Source of the DNA: Nitrosopumilaceae archaeon
GTDB lineage: Archaea > Thermoproteota > Nitrososphaeria > Nitrososphaerales > Nitrosopumilaceae
Assembly: GCA_007571225.1 (NCBI GenBank)
Contig: RKRU01000134.1
Location: 1-5,422, forward strand
Length of the DNA stretch: 5,422 bases
Direction: 5' to 3'
Both the position numbers and the translations under genes were made by a program. The notes under the pieces are model-generated. The model was not told where the DNA came from and ran no database searches. It was given only the letters and a program-made list of their open reading frames with translations. This document shows, piece after piece, positions 1 to 4,673 of the stretch (position 1 is the stretch's first letter; every line of letters starts with the position of its first letter).

Positions 1-141
1 GTACGTTATAATCAGGCTCCTGCCGCGGTCCACATACTTTTGGTTGTCGTATTTCACCAACCTTGTTCTACAATAGTGATCAATAAAGGTTTCGGCAGCC
101 CCAACCCAGCATTTCTTGGCTGAGCCAGCAACCAAGTCCAT
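1..141 (-). CDS. Unrecognised small protein encoded by the repeat, 3' end outside the window
   Basis: The minus strand has an open frame from ATG at 141 down to base 1, giving 47 codons and continuing beyond the window. It begins MDLVAGSAKKCW and later reads KYDNQKYVDRGRSLIITY. I do not recognise the family. Three points favour coding. The frame is uninterrupted. It looks like an ordinary mixed-charge protein. Compared with the diverged copy at 2012-2178, the differences are somewhat enriched at third codon positions of this frame (8 of 18 by eye), most clearly in its second half. Against it, no TATA box sits at the usual distance upstream of ATG 141, and the frame stays open upstream of the ATG, so the true start is uncertain. 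It may be part of a mobile-element protein, since both copies lie beside transposon remnants. Confidence 0.35.
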   Translation of the reverse strand, partial: MDLVAGSAKKCWVGAAETFIDHYCRTRLVKYDNQKYVDRGRSLIITY

Positions 142-166
142 GTCAGGCAGGGTTATGCAACAAACT
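1..166. repeat. Dispersed direct repeat, copy A (pairs with 2012-2178)
   Basis: This segment aligns base for base with 2012-2178 in the same orientation, with about 18 substitutions and one single-base indel counted by eye (roughly 89 percent identity). Similarity starts at the window edge, so the true left boundary may lie outside. It stops abruptly after the shared string GCAACAAACT, where copy A runs into the transposase remnant and copy B into a terminus-like sequence. No terminal inverted repeat or target duplication is visible around copy A itself. The two copies are about 2 kb apart and bracket the transposase remnant, the first miniature element and the AT-rich membrane-protein pair. 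They could be remnants of one duplicated mobile element. Confidence 0.85.
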
Positions 167-531
167 TGCCGGGCGCAGAGATCAAGATACCGTACAAAAA
201 GCCAAAAGGTGGTACACTCACCTCCGAACAGAAAGAAGAGAACAAGATACAGAGCTCGCAGCGGATCCCAGTCGAGTACGGATATGCCGGAATAAAACAT
301 CATGCTAGACTCAGGGGCCCGTACAACGGGACTGCTGACCAACTAGATGCCGAGTTCGCGATTGCAGCAGCCGTGTACAACCGGAACAGGCTGTGGGACG
401 ACAGACTCAAGAAGATCATACTAGATGACACGCGCGTCGCGCATGTGACACCTTCTAATGCAGTAGCAAATTCTGTACCCGAAAAGGCCGCACTCGACGA
501 CACGCGCGCCGCAAAAATCCCAAAGACCTGA
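166..531 (+). pseudogene. C-terminal remnant of an IS5-like DDE transposase (DDE_Tnp_4)
   Basis: The frame from the TTG at 166 encodes 121 residues that match the end of DDE_Tnp_4 transposases as I know them. The block LPGAEIKIPYKKPKGG is followed by LTSEQKEEN, then RIPVEYGYAGIK. In this family that last block carries the third catalytic acid; here it would be E37, with the usual following His replaced by Tyr. The conserved tail around AAAVYNRNRLW is also present. The catalytic domain with the first two Asp residues is missing, because the frame meets TGA at 121-123. The piece is about a third to half of a normal transposase and cannot be active alone. The last 35 residues are atypical and contain an in-frame duplication: LDDTRVA (codons from 421) and LDDTRAA (codons from 493), encoded by 17-bp repeats at 424-440 and 496-512 with 15 matches. 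An upstream in-frame QGY (148-156) resembles the family's D-x-GY motif but lies inside the repeat, so the 5' breakpoint is uncertain. Confidence 0.75.
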
Positions 532-536
532 CTTAA

Positions 537-550
537 GCTCCTTCGGGAGC
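537..550 (+). terminator. UUCG-loop hairpin just after the transposase remnant
   Basis: Positions 537-541 (GCTCC) and 546-550 (GGAGC) form a perfect 5-bp stem closing TTCG, so the RNA would contain the very stable C(UUCG)G tetraloop. It begins 5 nt after the transposase stop at 529-531. No T-run follows directly, so termination is only a guess; it could equally be a structured transposon end or a translational shield. The 3' arm overlaps the target duplication of the first miniature element, so that element inserted into the edge of this hairpin. Confidence 0.4.
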
Positions 551-555
551 CGTAT

Positions 556-690
556 GTTACAGGTTACTCCCTTTTATAAGCACCCTAGGGCTGTCTAAGT
601 CCCTCACGCCTGAATGACTGATCTTGACACAGATTCCGCAGAATATTCACGCCTAACCTAAACAGTACGTGGGGGGGGGTAACCTGTAAC
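556..690 (+). mobile_element. Miniature inverted-repeat element, copy 1 (135 bp)
   Basis: The left end reads GTTACAGGTTACTCC and the right end is its near-perfect inverse, GGGGTAACCTGTAAC. The flanks are AGCCGTAT (548-555) and AGCCGTAC (691-698), an 8-bp target duplication with one mismatch that directly abuts both termini. The interior aligns with the elements at 2199-2337 and about 5075-5240, including the core ACGCCTAACCTAAA near the right end. No coding capacity is seen, so it must have been moved by a transposase supplied in trans. A run of nine G lies at 671-679, next to the right terminus. It is less well preserved than copy 2 in the interior. Confidence 0.88.
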
Positions 691-914
691 AGCCGTACTA
701 CAGGAAGGATTTGTATTGCCGCCCGGATAAACGGGCAGTGCAAAATCTGACCCCTAGGGTGCAGCCGGCCGCGGCCGAGCTGCGCCCAGCTGAATGCAGT
801 TCAATCCGGCCGCGGCGCCCCGTGTCCTGCGCCCCCTACCACAGAATCCGACCGGATCACCCCAGCCCAGCCGTATCCGTTTTTGAAAAAACAGCCAATC
901 CACATAATGTCTAG
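691..914. other. GC-rich stretch without a convincing gene
   Basis: This is distinctly GC-rich compared with the AT-rich genes to its right. It contains a short hairpin, GCCCG (721-725) with CGGGC (732-736), and two near-identical GC-rich strings, CCGGCCGCGGCC around 766-777 and CCGGCCGCGGCG around 807-818. A plus-strand frame from TTG 711 to 914 stays open for 67 codons, but its Pro/Arg-rich composition, the lack of a promoter and the absence of any recognisable motif suggest chance. It may be the eroded remains of an older gene. Confidence 0.4.
886..891 (-). terminator. T-rich terminator for the AT-rich gene pair
   Basis: On the minus strand a run of six T (A6 on the plus strand at 886-891) lies 23 nt beyond the stop codon of the membrane-protein gene ending at 915. 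Archaeal RNA polymerase often terminates at such U-tracts without a strong hairpin. No strong stem is seen immediately before it. Confidence 0.4.
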
Positions 915-1232
915 TTATAGAATCCCAGAAAAAATACTGTCCTCAAATCCCATGCAAAGAAGACCAATGTTCTGTCCTGCAAAGACTGCACCAAGCGCCA
1001 AACACGATATGGCGTGAAGATAAGACACATTCCATCGTTTCTTCAATATACGTGCACTAAACCAAAACACGATCGACGTACATGTTCCAAATATGAAGAG
1101 GTCGCATGCAACCCCACCTGCTCTGAAAAATACAAGTGCGCCACCAAGAAAATACCCTGTACCGCAACCAGTTACTATGAAAAGTAAGCACCACACATTT
1201 TTTTTAGAAATAAAGGAAAGCATTGGTGTCAA
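915..1232 (-). CDS. Small predicted multi-pass membrane protein, family unknown
   Basis: The frame encodes 105 residues from a TTG at 1232, or 102 from the ATG at 1223 (MLSFISKKN). The TTG overlaps the upstream gene's TGA stop by 4 nt (TTGA), a classic translational-coupling arrangement, so I keep it; the ATG is a reasonable alternative. The protein is strongly hydrophobic, with likely membrane segments at about residues 12-33, 37-60 and 72-95. These are separated by short loops, including the basic ARILKKRW. It is rich in Gly, Phe and Cys (six Cys). I do not recognise a family. Its coupling to the secreted protein upstream suggests the two act together at the cell envelope, for example as an anchor or exporter plus surface partner, but that is inference. 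AT-rich codon choice matches its partner and differs from the synthetase and HTH genes, which points to acquisition from elsewhere. Confidence 0.65.
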   Translation of the reverse strand: MTPMLSFISKKNVWCLLFIVTGCGTGYFLGGALVFFRAGGVACDLFIFGTCTSIVFWFSARILKKRWNVSYLHAISCLALGAVFAGQNIGLLCMGFEDSIFSGIL

Positions 1233-1951
1233 AATACACGATAGATAAAAGTGGCGTCTGTTATGTACTCTTTAATAATAGAATATGCATTATTCTTTGC
1301 CACACCTCCACTCAAAAGGTTGGATTCATACCTATCTGATACAATCCTCTCAGGTCCCTGTATTTGCACTTTCTCATAATAACCTGGAATGAAATCTAGC
1401 CAATAAATGACTGGTGCAGCAGACCATTGGATCTTGGAATGTGTAGAATTTACAAACATTCCCACCTCATTATGTCCCCAACATGCAGGGGCTGCCGCCT
1501 CACCATGCCCCATAAATTTCACTATCCCATAACAGAAAGGATACCAGCTCATTGGGATTGCTTCGTTCCCATTATCAATGGCAGTGTATGTTTGCCGCAT
1601 ATCTTTAGTATCTATTGTATATGTGGAGTCACCTGTAATCTGTATTATGTAATCCTTAGAAGATGTAATATTGTAAGTCCCATTTACATAGACTTTGTGA
1701 CTTATGTGAAACATGCCATCAGTTATAATAGTTGAAGTCGTACTGATATCCACATTAGTTGTATCGATCTTAAATGACTGTGTAGTTGTATCTGTAGTTG
1801 TAATTACTCCGCGTATGTATTCAACTATGTCTGGTGAGTAAACAAATTCTCTATCTACTTTAGTAGCAGAAGCAGTTTGTCCTAATATGGTGAATGATAG
1901 AACTGTGCCAGCAAGTATTGCCATAACCAAAATTGGTTTGAGATACTTCAT
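1229..1951 (-). CDS. Secreted or membrane-anchored Thr-rich protein, family unknown
   Basis: This 240-residue protein starts at ATG 1951. The N-terminus is a good signal sequence: Lys at 2 and 5, a hydrophobic stretch at about 6-24, and an A-S-A motif at 27-29 that fits signal peptidase cleavage after residue 29. The N-terminal hydrophobic stretch could also remain as an anchor. A Ser/Thr-rich section (about 49-77) is followed by a beta-rich, aromatic region. Three N-glycosylation sequons are visible (N90-G-T, N94-I-T, N168-S-T), as common in archaeal surface proteins. Two cysteines (C140, C157) could form a disulfide around the Gly/Ala/His-rich segment between them. I do not recognise the family; an extracellular surface or binding protein is the best guess. 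It has its own TATA box 23 nt upstream and overlaps the membrane protein gene by 4 nt, forming a two-gene operon. The gene is AT-rich relative to the chromosomal-looking genes to the right, and it lies between repeat copies, which suggests transfer. Confidence 0.72.
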   Translation of the reverse strand: MKYLKPILVMAILAGTVLSFTILGQTASATKVDREFVYSPDIVEYIRGVITTTDTTTQSFKIDTTNVDISTTSTIITDGMFHISHKVYVNGTYNITSSKDYIIQITGDSTYTIDTKDMRQTYTAIDNGNEAIPMSWYPFCYGIVKFMGHGEAAAPACWGHNEVGMFVNSTHSKIQWSAAPVIYWLDFIPGYYEKVQIQGPERIVSDRYESNLLSGGVAKNNAYSIIKEYITDATFIYRVF

Positions 1952-1974
1952 AAAATTACGCCGTTAGTTTATTG

Positions 1975-1982
1975 AATAAAAA
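1975..1982 (-). promoter_or_regulatory. TATA box of the secreted-protein operon
   Basis: The minus strand reads TTTTTATT here, with 23 nt between the box and ATG 1951. That places the expected transcription start at or beside the start codon, implying a leaderless mRNA. No Shine-Dalgarno sequence is seen. The box lies about 30 bp from the end of repeat copy B. Confidence 0.6.
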
Positions 1983-1984
1983 CA

Positions 1985-2153
1985 TTACAACATATGCCAG
2001 TAGTTGAAACTGTATGTTATAATCAGGCTCCTGCCGCGGTCCACATACCTTTGGTTGTCATACTTTACCAACCTTATTGTACAATAGTGATCAATAAAGG
2101 TTTTGGGTAGTTCCAACCCAACATTTCTTGGCCAAGTCAACAACCAAATCCAT
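1985..2153 (-). pseudogene. Frameshifted second copy of the repeat-encoded protein
   Basis: The equivalent of ATG 141 lies at 2153 (MDLVVDLAKKCWVG). Relative to copy A there is one extra base in the stretch around 2102-2111 (plus-strand TTTTGGGTAG in place of the shorter TTTCGGCAG). This shifts the frame and ends it quickly at a TGA. Downstream, the original frame is otherwise intact and conservative: TFIDHYC, RLVKYDNQRYVDRGRS, LIITYS, then a stop at 1985-1987. Because of the shift, a different 70-codon frame spans 1985-2197, but its first third is out of frame with copy A. The best reading is a decayed duplicate of an unknown small gene. It lies directly upstream of the secreted-protein operon in the same orientation. 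Confidence 0.5.
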
Positions 2154-2178
2154 GTCAGGCAGGGGTATGCAACAAACT
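2012..2178. repeat. Dispersed direct repeat, copy B (pairs with 1-166)
   Basis: Same orientation as copy A, from GTATGTTATAATCAGG to GCAACAAACT. It is one base longer because of the indel that frameshifts the embedded reading frame. On the right it is followed immediately by CTAACTTGTAAC (2179-2190), which resembles the terminus of the miniature element family. On the left it ends about 30 bp from the TATA box of the secreted-protein gene. Confidence 0.85.
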
Positions 2179-2190
2179 CTAACTTGTAAC
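2179..2190. other. Orphan terminus resembling the miniature-element right end
   Basis: CTAACTTGTAAC matches the family right terminus GTAACCTGTAAC at 10 of 12 positions. It directly abuts the left target duplication CTCCCACA (2191-2198) of the second miniature element. It could be the right end of another, larger element that includes repeat copy B and used the same target site. No matching left end with the same duplication is visible, so a chance match or tandem insertion remains possible. Confidence 0.35.
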
Positions 2191-2198
2191 CTCCCACA

Positions 2199-2337
2199 GT
2201 TACAGGTTACCCCACTTTATAAGCACCTAGTAGCTGTTTGGGTCCCCCACATCTGAATAACTGATTCCAAGCATAAATTCCCCAAATTGTTTACGCCTAA
2301 TCTAAATGATTGTGAAGGAGGGGGGGTAACCTATAAC
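2199..2337 (+). mobile_element. Miniature inverted-repeat element, copy 2 (139 bp, intact)
   Basis: The left terminus GTTACAGGTTACCCC is mirrored by GGGGTAACCTATAAC at the right end, with one mismatch. Both sides carry a perfect 8-bp target duplication, CTCCCACA at 2191-2198 and 2338-2345. The interior matches copies 1 and 3, for example GTAGCTGTTTGGGTCCC and TTTACGCCTAATCTAAATG. A run of seven G (2320-2326) precedes the right terminus. There is no coding capacity. It is inserted immediately upstream of the HTH-regulator promoter: the downstream duplication ends only 9 bp before the TATA box, about where the BRE would begin. It may therefore replace or modulate upstream regulatory DNA of that gene. 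Confidence 0.93.
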
Positions 2338-2354
2338 CTCCCACATTTTGCAAA

Positions 2355-2362
2355 CTTTAAAT
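2355..2362 (+). promoter_or_regulatory. TATA box of the HTH regulator
   Basis: CTTTAAAT lies exactly 23 nt before the ATG at 2386. This predicts transcription starting at or next to that ATG and decides the start codon: the in-frame GTG at 2368 would sit inside the promoter. The sequence just upstream comes from the target duplication and right end of the miniature element. Confidence 0.65.
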
Positions 2363-2385
2363 GACTTGTGGCACAAGCGGGCCTG

Positions 2386-2799
2386 ATGTTGCTTCCGGCC
2401 GAGATCGAATCCAAGACTCTCATACCCGCCCTGCGCGCCATAATCGCAAAGAAGCTTGTTGAGACGCACAATATACGAGAGGAGGAGATCTCAAAGATGC
2501 TTGGAGTGACACAGGCTGCCATTAGCAACTATGTGCGCGGTACGCGCGGAGATCCATCCCTGATTGCAAAGCTTTTGGGTCAGGAACAGGTAGTCAAAAT
2601 GATAGACATTCTGTGTGACGAGCTGTCGTCGGACAAGGCGTATACGCCTGCCAGCCTCGCCAAGTTTATTGGGTTGTGCAATTACATAAAGTCCAGCCTG
2701 CTAATATGCGAGATACATCACAATCTAGAGTCCGACATCGACGAGAGGATCTGCAAGGAATGCGAGAGTATGTTGCTAAAGGGACCAGGCGGGTTTTAG
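2386..2799 (+). CDS. HTH transcriptional regulator with C-terminal Cys/His cluster (archaeal COG2522-like)
   Basis: This 137-residue DNA-binding protein belongs, as I recognise it, to a small regulator family widespread in archaea. An N-terminal helix (MLLPAEIESKTLIPALRAII) precedes a Cro/XRE-type helix-turn-helix at about 30-53, whose recognition helix is TQAAISNYV (42-50). The conserved RGTRGDPSL follows. The middle section (about 66-105) is helical and probably serves dimerisation. The C-terminus carries C108-x2-H111-H112 and C123-x2-C126, a plausible metal or redox site, flanked by ESDIDERIC. The start is taken as ATG 2386 because a TATA box lies 23 nt upstream; GTG 2368 would add six residues but falls within the promoter. 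It lies upstream of the synthetase gene in the same direction, separated by about 215 bp with a separate promoter. It may regulate that gene or itself; its target is unknown. Confidence 0.9.
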   Translation: MLLPAEIESKTLIPALRAIIAKKLVETHNIREEEISKMLGVTQAAISNYVRGTRGDPSLIAKLLGQEQVVKMIDILCDELSSDKAYTPASLAKFIGLCNYIKSSLLICEIHHNLESDIDERICKECESMLLKGPGGF

Positions 2800-2834
2800 G
2801 CCCTCAGACTGCGCGTAGTGTTCCCCATTGGCTT

Positions 2835-2851
2835 TGGCATGTTTTTTGCCA
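2835..2851 (+). terminator. Possible hairpin and T-run after the HTH gene
   Basis: TGGCA (2835-2839) and TGCCA (2847-2851) can pair around a loop containing six T (2842-2847), 35 nt past the stop codon. A U-tract of this kind suits archaeal termination, and a fresh promoter appears about 110 bp later. Confidence 0.4.
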
Positions 2852-2961
2852 CATACGACTGGAAAATATACAATTGTCAATTTAAATTACCATATTCTGT
2901 ACAACAACAAAACCCTGTACTACTCCCCATCATGCCGCATACCTCGTGCCCGCAGATACAT

Positions 2962-2970
2962 CTATTTAAT
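2962..2970 (+). promoter_or_regulatory. TATA box of the synthetase gene
   Basis: CTATTTAAT is the only clear TATA-like string upstream of the synthetase. It places the transcription start near 2993. That either gives a leader of about 24 nt before ATG 3017, or a leaderless start at the in-frame TTG 2993. Confidence 0.5.
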
Positions 2971-3016
2971 TTCCAAGGATCAACGGGTATTGTTGCCGGC
3001 ATACAGAATCGATATC

Positions 3017-4072
3017 ATGACATCGGAGATCCGCGAGGCGCTATACTCTGCATGCAGTGCGCAAAATGTCGAGCTTGTCGCGCTCTCAGGCGGACTTGAC
3101 TCTAGCATAGTGGCCCATGCGGCCAAGCATACAGGATCTGTCCCACGAGGCGTTGGAGTCATCGCTCGGGACTTTCCCTCCACAGACCTGACATACTGCC
3201 AGATGGCGTCAAACAGAATCGGCGTACCGCTTTCAATATACAACGCACATACGACTGACATCTTAGACGGGGTAGCCGAGACCATAAGGATATTAAAGAA
3301 CTTTAACGACATAGAGATCAGAAACAGCGTCGTCATGTATCTGGCAATAAAATGGGCTGCAGACAACGGGTACCGCACCGTCTTTACAGGCGACGGGGCC
3401 GACGAGTTGTTTGCAGGGTATAGTTTTCTTGTGCACATGCCAGAGGAGCGGCTTGGAAGCGAGATCGAGCGGGTCTGCTCCGTAATGCACTTTACGTCTC
3501 GTGCCATAGGGGAGGCCCTCGGGGTGTCTATAGTATCGCCGTTCCTAGACCAGAAAATGACCGACATTGCACGCAAAATTGAACCTGCTCTTAAGGTCAG
3601 AACGGATCCCGCAAGAAACAACACCAGATACGGCAAGTGGATACTGCGCAAGGCATTTGAGGGCCGCATGCCAAGCAGTATCATCTGGCGGACAAAATCC
3701 GCCATGCAAGACGGATCTGGAACGTCGGGACTTACGGAACTCTTTGACTCTGTAATGGACGAGGTGGATTTTGCAAGAAGAAGAGAGGAAGCAAGGAGAA
3801 GGGACGGCGTTATCATACGAAGTAGGGAATCCATGTACTATTACACGCTGTTTCGGAAGAACTTTGGGCTGCCGTCTGACATGTGTGGCAGCCCTGCAAG
3901 TGTGGCACGGATCTTCGATACTACACATACAGTCGACAACAATATCGACTGTAGTTCTGATTGTGACAGTACCCAGGACAAAAAAAACGTAGTGCAGAAA
4001 CGGTGTCCATACTGTCAGTATATCGTAATGGAATCAAGGTTCTGCAGGATGTGTGCGGCCTTTCCCATCTAG
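3017..4072 (+). CDS. Asparagine-synthase-family protein: synthetase domain only, with C-terminal zinc ribbon
   Basis: The 351-residue protein (ATG 3017) matches the ATP-dependent synthetase domain of class B asparagine synthases. The ATP pyrophosphatase loop SGGLDSS is at 24-30. The second signature TGDGADELFAGY is at 124-135, followed by SPFLD at 174-178 and the substrate-end motif WRTKSAMQDGSG at 225-236. In the family this domain activates a carboxylate as an acyl-adenylate for amide formation. The N-terminal glutaminase domain of true AsnB is absent, so it would need free ammonia, a separate glutaminase, or another amine acceptor. After a low-complexity linker (about 295-325) comes a zinc ribbon, C330-P-Y-C333 and C343-R-M-C346, absent from standard AsnB. 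The substrate is unknown. The start is uncertain: the TATA box at 2962-2970 would suit an in-frame TTG at 2993 (eight more residues). An open frame extends upstream to 2828 but lies before the promoter. The gene ends facing a YHS-domain gene and shares CTAG with its stop. Confidence 0.9.
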   Translation: MTSEIREALYSACSAQNVELVALSGGLDSSIVAHAAKHTGSVPRGVGVIARDFPSTDLTYCQMASNRIGVPLSIYNAHTTDILDGVAETIRILKNFNDIEIRNSVVMYLAIKWAADNGYRTVFTGDGADELFAGYSFLVHMPEERLGSEIERVCSVMHFTSRAIGEALGVSIVSPFLDQKMTDIARKIEPALKVRTDPARNNTRYGKWILRKAFEGRMPSSIIWRTKSAMQDGSGTSGLTELFDSVMDEVDFARRREEARRRDGVIIRSRESMYYYTLFRKNFGLPSDMCGSPASVARIFDTTHTVDNNIDCSSDCDSTQDKKNVVQKRCPYCQYIVMESRFCRMCAAFPI

Positions 4073-4215
4073 ACATTCTTTCTGTACTTGCGCGGCTTTT
4101 TGATAAAGATCCGCCTACACCCGTTGCAACAAAAGTAATAGACCGAGCCGTTGTACTCGTGTTCGAGCGCCATATCCTTGTCAAGCTCTATTCCACACAC
4201 TGGGTCTACGGGCAC
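4069..4215 (-). CDS. YHS-domain mini-protein (48 residues), putative metal-binding
   Basis: A 48-codon gene starts at GTG 4215 and ends with TAG at 4071-4069. It begins VPVDPVCGIELD (start Val read as Met). It continues HEYNGSVYYFCCNGCRRIF and ends in KKPRKYRKN. This is the YHS domain pattern: DPVCG near the N-terminus and YYFC-x2-GC in the middle, with Cys at 7, 29, 30 and 33. YHS domains are small metal-associated modules found alone or in copper ATPases and other metal proteins; a metal-binding or chaperone role is likely but the metal cannot be told. An in-frame TAA lies two codons before the GTG, and a TATA box stands 23 nt upstream, so the start is well fixed and the message probably leaderless. 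It is convergent with the synthetase, overlapping by 4 nt. Confidence 0.88.
   Translation of the reverse strand: MPVDPVCGIELDKDMALEHEYNGSVYYFCCNGCRRIFIKKPRKYRKNV
4097..4101 (+). terminator. T-run after the synthetase gene
   Basis: Five T at 4097-4101, 24 nt beyond the synthetase stop, form the first U-tract on that transcript. It lies inside the opposite-strand YHS coding region, so the two messages probably overlap at their 3' ends. Confidence 0.3.
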
Positions 4216-4238
4216 AGTTTATCAACAAACCATATTCT

Positions 4239-4246
4239 AATTTATA
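4239..4246 (-). promoter_or_regulatory. TATA box of the YHS gene
   Basis: The minus strand reads TATAAATT, separated by 23 nt from GTG 4215, the same spacing as at the HTH and secreted-protein genes. It supports a leaderless GTG start. An overlapping plus-strand TATAAAAT (4248-4255) points the other way, but no gene is evident there. Confidence 0.65.
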
Positions 4247-4673
4247 GTATAAAATCGTGCACGGGTTACCCGTAGTTGGAAAAGTGATTTTCAGTATGCA
4301 TAGATGGCTTAGAGGCGATTATTATCCAACCAAATGCTCTATACAAGGGACACACCAACCGCCTCTGTAAGTAGTTGTCCTCCTTATACGCACCCAATAA
4401 CCGGTCACAAGCAAGTATTAAACCGGCCCTGTCGGCAAAAGTTAGGCAGTCCATCGCACCACCGCAGACACACGCACATATGCAACAGCATACTGCATTG
4501 CTGCCGCAATCGACTACCTGCACCGGTTGCAGACAAGCCATACTGCTGCCTAACCTCCTCTGAACGTTACGGAATTTTTTGCCACGTGCCGCCACAAAGA
4601 ACAGAATGCAGACAACAGCGTCTTCTATCAATCATTGTAAAACCTTGTACCAACAATCGTACCATACGTTGGA
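4247..4673. other. Intergenic stretch without a convincing gene
   Basis: This stretch has a short palindrome ACGGG-TTA-CCCGT (4261-4273) and a plus-strand TATA-like box at 4248-4255, the latter possibly serving an unrecognised short RNA or peptide. A minus-strand frame of 121 codons (4631-4266) is the longest candidate. It has an unusual Cys-rich block around DCGSNAVCCCICACVCGG and no promoter at the expected place, so I treat it as doubtful. The plus-strand frame 4334-4762 overlaps the better-supported gene at 4674-5051 and looks like chance. Near the right end, CCAAC (4650-4654) and GTTGG (4668-4672) could form a weak hairpin just past the stop of the 125-residue gene. I see no tRNA, rRNA or repeat array here. 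Confidence 0.4.

Noticed and set aside
300..503. Minus-strand frame opposite the transposase remnant
   Set aside because: Antisense to a recognisable transposase C-terminus.
1427..1735. Plus-strand frame of 102 codons
   Set aside because: Antisense to the better-supported secreted-protein gene with a signal peptide and promoter.
2368..2385. GTG start for the HTH regulator
   Set aside because: It would begin only a few bases after the TATA box; ATG 2386 fits the spacing seen at the other genes.
2828..3016. N-terminal extension of the synthetase frame by up to 63 codons
   Set aside because: It precedes and spans the TATA box at 2962-2970, and the residues do not resemble the family; most would not be transcribed from that promoter.
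2980..3834. Long minus-strand open frame (284 codons) opposite the synthetase
   Set aside because: It is antisense to a gene with clear family motifs, has a Ser-rich shadow-like composition and no promoter.
3545..3928. Minus-strand frame of 127 codons within the synthetase region
   Set aside because: Shadow of the synthetase coding sequence; no recognisable motif.
4266..4631. Minus-strand Cys-rich frame of 121 codons
   Set aside because: No TATA box at the expected distance and no family; kept only as a note in the intergenic entry.
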